Origin: Galerina marginata
Taxonomy: Eukaryota > Basidiomycota > Agaricomycetes > Agaricales > Galerinaceae
Length of the DNA: 64,000 bases
Direction: 5' to 3'
Assembly: GCA_023014335.1 (NCBI GenBank)
Contig: JAECYW010000019.1
Coordinates: 620,001-684,000, forward strand
Shown here one piece after another: positions 57,339 through 64,000 of this stretch. The translations under genes were made by a program, and so were the position numbers. Below the pieces are notes generated by a model, which ran no database searches, was not told the origin of the DNA, and saw only the letters and a program-made list of their open reading frames with translations. Each line of letters starts with the position of its first letter. The first letter of the stretch is position 1.

Positions 57339-57994
57339 ATGGCCTCTACTGTAGGGCATCAAGGATACGATGAGGGTCTGCTAGCATCAGCGCCAGTCGC
57401 CACAAAAGCCCAGCTACAAGTGAGTTTGGCTGATCGCAATATGCTGAAAAGTCGAGTTGCTTTTATGAATTCTTACGTTGTGCTTCTCAGAGTGGCTACA
57501 ACCCCGATCTTCTTGTGGAGAAGCACACACCACCACCCTCACGGCAAGGTATCACCCCAGCTCCCGCCAGGGACGGACGAGAGCTCGAATCCCAAACTGT
57601 TCCTCCAAAAGCGCCTTTCTACCGCACCAAGAAAGGCATTATCATCATCGCCGTCGCTGTCGTCGTCGTCATTGCAGTCGTCGTGGGTGGTGCTGTTGGA
57701 GGGTCAAAGAAAAAGAACAAGACTCTAGCTAGCGACGTCCAAGGCGCTGGCACCCAGGGTGGAGCGCCCGCGTCCAATTCAACGTCAAGCACTACGGCTG
57801 GAAATTCACAAGGGGTTGCAGGCCCCTCTCCTAGTTCGTCCTCAGGCGATGCGTCGGCGACACTTTCCAAGCTGTTCCCCAGTGGAATTCCTAGTGGCTT
57901 CTCCTTACCAATTACGCAGCCTATCACGCAACCGACAACGCTCCCGCAATTGGGAGTTAACCAGGAGGTTGGACCTTTTGCCGGCTTCTCCTGA
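57339..57994 (+). CDS. Small single-TM protein, paralogue B
   Basis: Exons 57339-57419 and 57491-57994 give 194 residues. Both paralogues have an N-terminal polar part, the motif PFYRTKKG (here) or PFWRTKRG (neighbour), a Val/Ile/Gly-rich TM helix and a Ser/Thr-rich tail. This copy has IIIIAVAVVVVIAVVVGGAV followed by SKKKNK. The pair sits in tandem 0.7 kb apart and on the same strand, suggesting a local duplication. Function unknown. Confidence 0.65.
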
Positions 57995-58730
57995 TCCAGT
58001 GCGGACAGTGGGCGCTCAGAATCACGATGGACCTTTTTCTTCACAGATTGGCGGGATATATATGGTACTTGGGGAAGCGCCCTCGGGTGTCATAACTTTA
58101 TATGCGGCAGTGTTCTCTTTTTATTGCTATTCTTCACTCGTTTTAATACCTCGTGGATAAGGAAATTTGCGCATTATATAGGAGTCTTTTATGTATGTAC
58201 CATATGTCTTCACCTCTCAGCGAATCCCGATACGTTCTACGGTCTAGGCGTGTGTGCTACGTAGCGGAGCTCCGTGTACTAGCTCCCGGACTGCTAATAA
58301 TACTGCAGCTATTGACTATTGAAACGGGTTTCATGGAGGGATCTACACATAGTTAGTTATAGCATTGTTGTTTCTTGACTGTTCTGATACACTGATAGTA
58401 CGGGCTAAAAAAGCTTGATCGATTCACGACTTGACAGAACCACTACGTATATGCACGAAATCTCTCAGCGGCAGGCAGATGGTTCGGCCCCAACGACATC
58501 CGGTCGATATTTTATTTCTAGTTAAGCTGACTGAGAGGACATGAGGACATGACATGTGATGGAAAAAATGGGAGCGGTGTGTACATATTATGGCTATCAT
58601 TGGATTCGATGAACCCAGCAGTTTACAAATGGTGAACAAAGGAGGGGCAGGTGTATTGGTCCGTGGATAAAATAATAAGCAGCTAGAGAGAGGGGAAAAA
58701 CAATGACCTGACCGACGGAGGCATGGTTCG
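57995..58730. other. Convergent intergenic region
   Basis: Between paralogue B (+) and the cupredoxin gene (-). Nothing was recognised. Confidence 0.5.
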
Positions 58731-60240
58731 CTATCGGTTGCTGCCGGTACGATCACTGGCAGGCGTACCCCCCATGGCCCGGTAAGCTGGAGGGCCCATA
58801 GGACTGTCGTTTCGATTTATTGGGTCTCTAGACCGGCTTTCGAGATTTTTATTCAGCGGACGCGGCCCCTCTGGAATTGTTAACGTGGATTGTCCCGTAC
58901 TTGCCGACGGATTGCGGAGTAGCACTGCGACTTCGCTTGCCAATGCCTGTATGTTGATCTGATCAGGAGCTCCACCCGGAGCGCTCGTCAACGAGCCGTA
59001 TGACGTCTGTCGCTCAAAACCGGACCTTTCATATTGTTGCTGCGGCGTTGCCAGCGGTTGGACTACTATCTGAGGCACGCCAGGCGGGAAGGTTGGGTTC
59101 TGTCCTCTTCTTCGATTAGGTGAGAGAGGAGGATCGGGCGAACGAGTGCGTAGTGGCGATATCTGCGAAAGGGCAGGTGTGCTCAAGTTTTCCAAGTGTT
59201 TGGCCTCTACAAATGCCTCGCTGGGTCGTCGAACGGGTCCAGGATTGTAACGGAAGAAGTCTGAATCGTCCGTTAACGGAGACGTGGGGATTTCCTTCAG
59301 TTGTCGCTGGCGGTGGAACCAGAGAAGCACAGCGATGAGGAGGACGATTACGACAGCACCTCCTACAGCGCCCCCAACTATTGCACCAAGGTGGGATATT
59401 TTTCCTGAAGATGAAGCTGGAACTGCAGGAGGGGTAGGGGTCACCGTTACGGTTGACGCAGAGTCCGACGAAGGAGTGGCGGAAGATGTAGGGGGAATGG
59501 AGACTGGTGTTAAAGGTACTGCGGGGGTTTGAGTGGCAAATGCGCCTATACCTGTGAGGGCTAGGGTTAAAGAAGGCTAAAAGAAGATTAGTTTTTGCAC
59601 GGTTCAGCTACTATCAAACCATAACTCACAACAGGGGTATTTGGGGGATTCGCTAGAACCGATGCTCGCAACTGATCGTAGACTTGAATGCTGGGAGGGT
59701 TTATCGCCCCAACCATTCCCGAACCGCAATGAGAGAAAGGTTGCGAAAGTTCACAGAAAAAGTAGATTGCTAACCAGAAGTGAGTATACAATCAAATGAG
59801 GTACTGGTATCCTTGACTTACGCTGACTGGCATTTGCAATGTGAAGATCCCAGGTCTGAGATGGTTCCGACCCATTGTCCAGCTTGCCAGCCGGTCCGCT
59901 GCTGAAACCACCAGGAAGAGGAAGACAAGGATTTTCTAAACTGGATTGTGTCACCGTATGGATGCTGTAGACGAATGAGTGATTCATATTAATTGCCAGG
60001 CGGGGACGTAAACTCACAAGCCATCAAAAAGGAATGTGACGGTGTCGTTTGGTCCAGCAGAGGTCGTAGGAGGGTCGAAGAAACTGCCTTTCTGGCCCAC
60101 ATGCACCTAATGAGAACAGCTGTTAGAGCGGGACTGGCGTTAGATTGGCCTTCTGAGCTTACAATGTGAGTGGTTTGGCCCCTCACAGCGAGAAGGCCGT
60201 TCAGGGCGGCAAAAATCAAGATGTACAGTCTCAAGACCAT
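58731..60240 (-). CDS. Cupredoxin-domain type I membrane protein (extracellular serine-rich)
   Basis: The start at 60240 gives a signal peptide (LRLYILIFAALNGLLA). The ectodomain is a plastocyanin-like cupredoxin: VHVGQKGSFFDPP, DTVTFLFDG, HTVTQSSLENPC with the first copper-type His, and YFFCELSQPFSHCGSGMVG, which supplies Cys, His and Met ligands in the usual C-x(n)-H-x(n)-M order. A Thr/Pro/Ser-rich stalk precedes a TM helix (LGAIVGGAVGGAVVIVLLIA) and a Ser/Pro/Arg-rich cytoplasmic tail ending RTGSNR at 58731. It resembles fungal extracellular serine-rich proteins of the wall; copper binding is inferred from the residues. Confidence 0.8.
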
Positions 60241-61656
60241 GCTGAAGATGGCATGGACGGGCTTGAGAGGGGAAAGGAATTTGACTGGAAGGGGCTTTTG
60301 ACGCTCCACGAGTATGTCTGTATATACGTTCCCATCGTATTTTGGGCATCAATCAATAAGTCAGACGCTGTGCGAATGAATGTTGGGCTTTCCGGTTTTT
60401 TTATAGATAAGGACAAGAGTCAAGCAGTGTTTGCCCATCAGAGCACTTGAGGGAGCATGCCGACATGCGGATTTCCAACATGAGCAAAGGCAGCATCCAG
60501 GCAGCGCGCAGAGGCGCATCACGGTTTTTCGTCACGAAGGGGATTAGCTTGTCGAGGGCCGCCTAGGACGGCTGTCGCTGAAGCTGTTCCCACTGTATAA
60601 TTATCCCCTCCAAAATGACGCGGTGGCTAAGACAGGCGTGAGGGACACATAACTTGATAAGGTAAATGTCGATAAAGAACACTCACCAGACCTGTTGAAT
60701 TGATAGAATGGCAAAGATGAGATAGACGGCCGAGTTGGCTAGTGCTGATGAAAGTATGGAGCAACAAGGTAAGCCACGAGAGGCGCCACAAACACGCGAA
60801 ATATGGGTATACATACCTGATTGAGAGTTGTCTGTCTTCGGGAGAAGAAAGTGCGCAGTAAGAACGTCAAGTCAGCACTGTAGCTTGCAATGACATCAAT
60901 TCCAGGGGGGGCGGCTCCGTCTGTGCAATGTGTACATCATTAAATGTATCATTAATCATGAACATTGTCCGATTTTTTTCTGATATGGCCCAAAGAGCGC
61001 CTTCATTTCCCAGTCTTAGGGCCCAAGCTGCCTGAGGCTGGAGGATTGAAAGTATTTTCATTGCAGGAGCTTTAGTCGTGATTACCACCTTGGCGCACCA
61101 AAGTTGCTAGTCTGTAACATCCTCGACGTATTGCCATTTTAATTCGACAGGCCAGATATCGAACAGCCACCTGCAGCTGGTTAATTTCTTCTCTGAAGGT
61201 TCAATAACCACGTTCGTGCCCCATTAGCCATGAGAATTATGATGAAGAAGCGATCCACATAAAAATCCAGAGTAGAATCAACAGAATGACCAACAGGGTA
61301 TGCATGACTACATTCAAAGCGAGAATCAATAGGAATAGGCTTTGTTAAAAGCGTGTAGCGTAGTTTAGGTGGTCCAGTGGGCATGGATAGTCTTTCCGGT
61401 ACGCAAATGGAGCGACTGGCAAGCAAAGCCTCGAAAGTCAGTGGATCAGAGGAAATATTGAATATCCGCAATAAACTCCGCTCACTGCACGTGGCAACCT
61501 GCAGGCGACTTCCTTCCCTCCACGACGCACCGGCCAGTTATTGGCTCAGTCCCTGGCCTCAAGGACGACGGTATAAGGTGGTAAGCACAGTCCAACACGT
61601 CCAGGAACTATTTCCAAGGAAACACTCGCTTATTTTGGTTTGCGCAGGGCCACGCG
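60241..61656. other. Intergenic with a degenerate coding fragment
   Basis: TATA-like sequence TATAAAAA (minus) near 60397-60404 may serve the cupredoxin gene. A probable gene remnant lies at 60867-61471. Confidence 0.4.
60867..61471 (-). pseudogene. Unrecognised gene remnant
   Basis: The minus-strand pieces PKLRYTLLTKPIPIDSRFEC, VDSTLDFYVDRFFIIILMAN and, beyond a stop, WALRLGNEGALWAISEKNR look like one conserved protein interrupted by stops and no obvious splice donor. I do not recognise the family. The interruption may be a real decay or a missed intron. Confidence 0.3.
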
Positions 61657-64000
61657 ATGCACGCCTTTTTGTCGAAAGTCTTCGGACGTAAGAGAGATGA
61701 AAAGGAAACGTCACCAACATCTCTAGCACCAGGAGAACTTCTAGACGGAAAATTCGAAGCTGTCTCTCCCAGTGTCTCTCCCAGTGCTGCCAAATTTCTT
61801 GAACTTGACCACAAAACGAACGGGCACGATGGAAAGGAGAAGGATAACGGAGGACTTTCTCTCCTCAGGACAAAGTCGCGTCCTTCATCACCTGAAGCCA
61901 AGCCCAAGAAACTCGACACACTTCCGCATCTTTCTCTCAATTTTTCGGCACCGAAAGAGGATTCCAGCTCGAATGCCGTCGATTCTTACTTGGATCCGGA
62001 GTCGGAGATCCTCCTGACTGACGCCATTATTGGTCAACGTCGGCTGAATCCAATGGAAGCGCTCGTCCTTATCAGGGCATGCTCACAGGCTATTATCGCG
62101 AGAGGTTAGTTGCTTTTTTACACAGTCACGACTTTATTGACGTTCCGACTCAGGTTTGGAGACCCTCGGCATCATGCATCCTCATTGGTACTCGGCCTCC
62201 CCCGAGGTTCAACGCAGAATTATTTCGCAATTTATACGGTCTTTGGACGCCAAGAGTCCAGGAACGGCATCACCTTTCGATTCCGAAATGGATTTCACAT
62301 CCCCGCATGATGTTGCTGCCATACTACGCTGGGGCTTACGACACCTTCAGCTGGAAGGTGACAGTTTTGGGACGGATGATGGGTGGTATAAAGCTTTTCT
62401 CGATGCTGAAGCGGAGGCGGAATACCCACCTAAAGCTTTCTCGGAGAAGTTATCCCCTAAGCTGCCGCCAGCACATCTCGCATTGCTTACAGCTACCTTG
62501 GAGATTTTCTCTTCTCTGGCCGCCCATTCAGAAGCCAATAGCACGTCCGGAAGCAAACTCTCCAAGATTTTCGGATTATGGCTGTTGGCCGCCCGACGCG
62601 TCGAGGACAAAGACGATTGGTATTCTTTCTATACAAGATGGGAACGCACTGGTCGGATGCTGGAGCATTTATTTCTTGCACGAATTCGGTAAGCTTACCG
62701 CATTTCTCGTCTTTTATTGAAATTCACCGAGACTCAGGGATGAATCAACCGACAGGCGCATGCCAGTGCGTCTTCTCGATCTTGTGCGCAAGTACCCATA
62801 CACGCACGGGCTGTCTTCTCCTACCACGGATCTTCAGCTTCTCCCAGCTCCGCGTTTCACAACGCAACACTACGATGCTCTCTTTGTTCGTATCGAAATT
62901 GAATTGCCGGCAGAGAGACGGAAACCCAAGTCGAAAATTCACCCTCTAAACCTTCTCGCCGATGCATTTTCCACAAAGGTTGACAGGGGTGAGTTTGCAG
63001 AGCTCTGGGGCAAGATTACCGGTGCTTCTAAAGACGGAAGCAGCCCATCTCCTCTCAGCAATATCTTCGCAGATGAAACCATCCGCTTTCTCTCTATCGT
63101 CCCGGAGAGCAGTGTCAAAAAACAGGAAGCCAAATCTCCATCCTTCAGTTTACTTCCTGGGTCTCCTGCTTCTCCTCATAAGCGCTTCTTTTCGTCTGGA
63201 GACGAGAATGAGAAGCCGGGCCCCACTGCTACTACAAGTCACACAAAGCCCGCGACAGACCCCACTCCACTAACTCCCATCTCTGCTCTTGCAATAGGTA
63301 GTGACTGGGCACAGTTCTCGTCGTCAGGTTTCCTTGATTCCAGTCCTGCTATCGCTCCTCTTGTCTCAACTCTTTTCGACACAGATTTAGAGAAAACAGT
63401 GCCTCGCGATAACACCACCTTGTCGAGGAAGTCAAGCAAGCGTAAGGCAGTTTCAAGGAAGAGCGTCGATATGTCTTCGGAGAACCCAACCCAACCTCCT
63501 TCACGAGGAGCGCCTGAAATCGCCGAACCAGAATTAAAGGCGGTCGTCAAAGCCTCTGGGCTCCAAATCGTTCAAATAGATGAAGCATTCGTCGATTTCT
63601 GGAGCGATTCCTTGCTTGATCCACTAACGTCGAATTGGCCCACTTTCATCATCTGCAAATTCAAGTCGACTCTTGTACCACAACTATTGTACGGAACCGT
63701 CGAGGAGGGCAAGGAGCAGAAGTCCTTGAAATGGCTTGTTTTGGAGCAAGTATTCACTACCAAGCCACCACCTCCGCCACCTCTTCCCACCCCAGTGGAC
63801 ACCCCCATTGTACGACCAGCTTCTCCTGCTCAGTCTACCTCGGGAAAGAAGAGGTTTAGTTTCTGGAGCATGTCGCGGACAACCTCCAGCTCTTCTGTTG
63901 GCTCGCAGAAGGGCAAGAAGAAGGAAAAGACTCCTAAGATAGGTGAAATGGGCGAGCTCCTGGAAGAGGATACAGCCGGGCCAGCGAAGAAGGATACCAT
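61657..64000 (+). CDS. Msb1/Mug8-domain protein, cut by the window end
   Basis: Exons 61657-62104, 62154-62688 and 62738 onward run in frame to the window end, so the C-terminus is missing. The start MHAFLSKVFGRKRDEKE is typical. The domain includes RRLNPMEALVLIRACSQAI, LGIMHPHWYSASPEVQRRII, AILRWGLRHLQLE, LLTATLEIFSSLAAHS, KIFGLWLLAARRV and TRWERTGRMLEHLFLARIR, which match the Msb1/Mug8 (DUF1708) family. Yeast Msb1 works with Cdc42/Rho1 and formin-linked polarity; S. pombe Mug8 is meiotically upregulated. After the domain comes a long Ser/Thr/Pro-rich region with SGKKRFSFWSMSR near the window end. Confidence 0.85.

Overview
The window looks like a gene-dense stretch of a filamentous basidiomycete (Agaricomycetes) nuclear genome. 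The genes lie on both strands and are cut by many short GT-AG introns, mostly 49-75 nt. Several product families are typical of mushroom-forming fungi. All exon joins were made by eye from splice consensus, reading frame and family recall; no search or transcript data were available. For nine genes I summed the exons: caspase-domain protein, RPN9, telobox protein, long serine protease, MRD1, VPS36, SRP9, FMP46 and the seven-TM protein. All nine come to whole numbers of codons.

Layout. 0-13 kb (+): a multi-TM caspase-domain (C14) protein, proteasome subunit RPN9, and a very large protein with two telobox Myb domains (TRF/Tay1-like) and a ~1,370-residue low-complexity tail. 13-20 kb (-): a trypsin-fold serine protease whose single intron is 2.13 kb and holds an antisense hAT transposase remnant, then an MFS transporter. 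20-27 kb: prefoldin subunit 3 (-) divergent from the pre-rRNA processing protein MRD1 (+), a truncated paralogue of the protease that has lost its catalytic Ser and His, and a small Ser/Gly-rich protein. 27-36 kb (-): a SHPRH/Irc20-like SNF2-RING protein and an MFSD1-like transporter. 36-45 kb: a seven-TM orphan, a PD-(D/E)XK-like agaricomycete protein whose expected ATG reads GTG, a mitochondrial 2-oxodicarboxylate carrier with 5-nt and 7-nt microexons, a damaged questin-oxidase-like gene, and SRP9. 45-64 kb: an unrecognised small gene, four single-TM surface-type proteins (jelly-roll-like, two tandem small paralogues, a cupredoxin), ESCRT-II VPS36, a rhodanese protein, the thioredoxin-fold protein FMP46, and the start of an Msb1/Mug8 gene that runs off the window.

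The neighbours do not form a pathway cluster. Housekeeping genes (RPN9, prefoldin 3, MRD1, SRP9, VPS36, FMP46, the carrier) are interleaved with lineage-specific or decaying genes. The most unusual signals are the protease/pseudoprotease pair with the transposon-loaded intron, the microexons at equivalent points of two carrier repeats, the membrane-tethered caspase, and the double-telobox protein.
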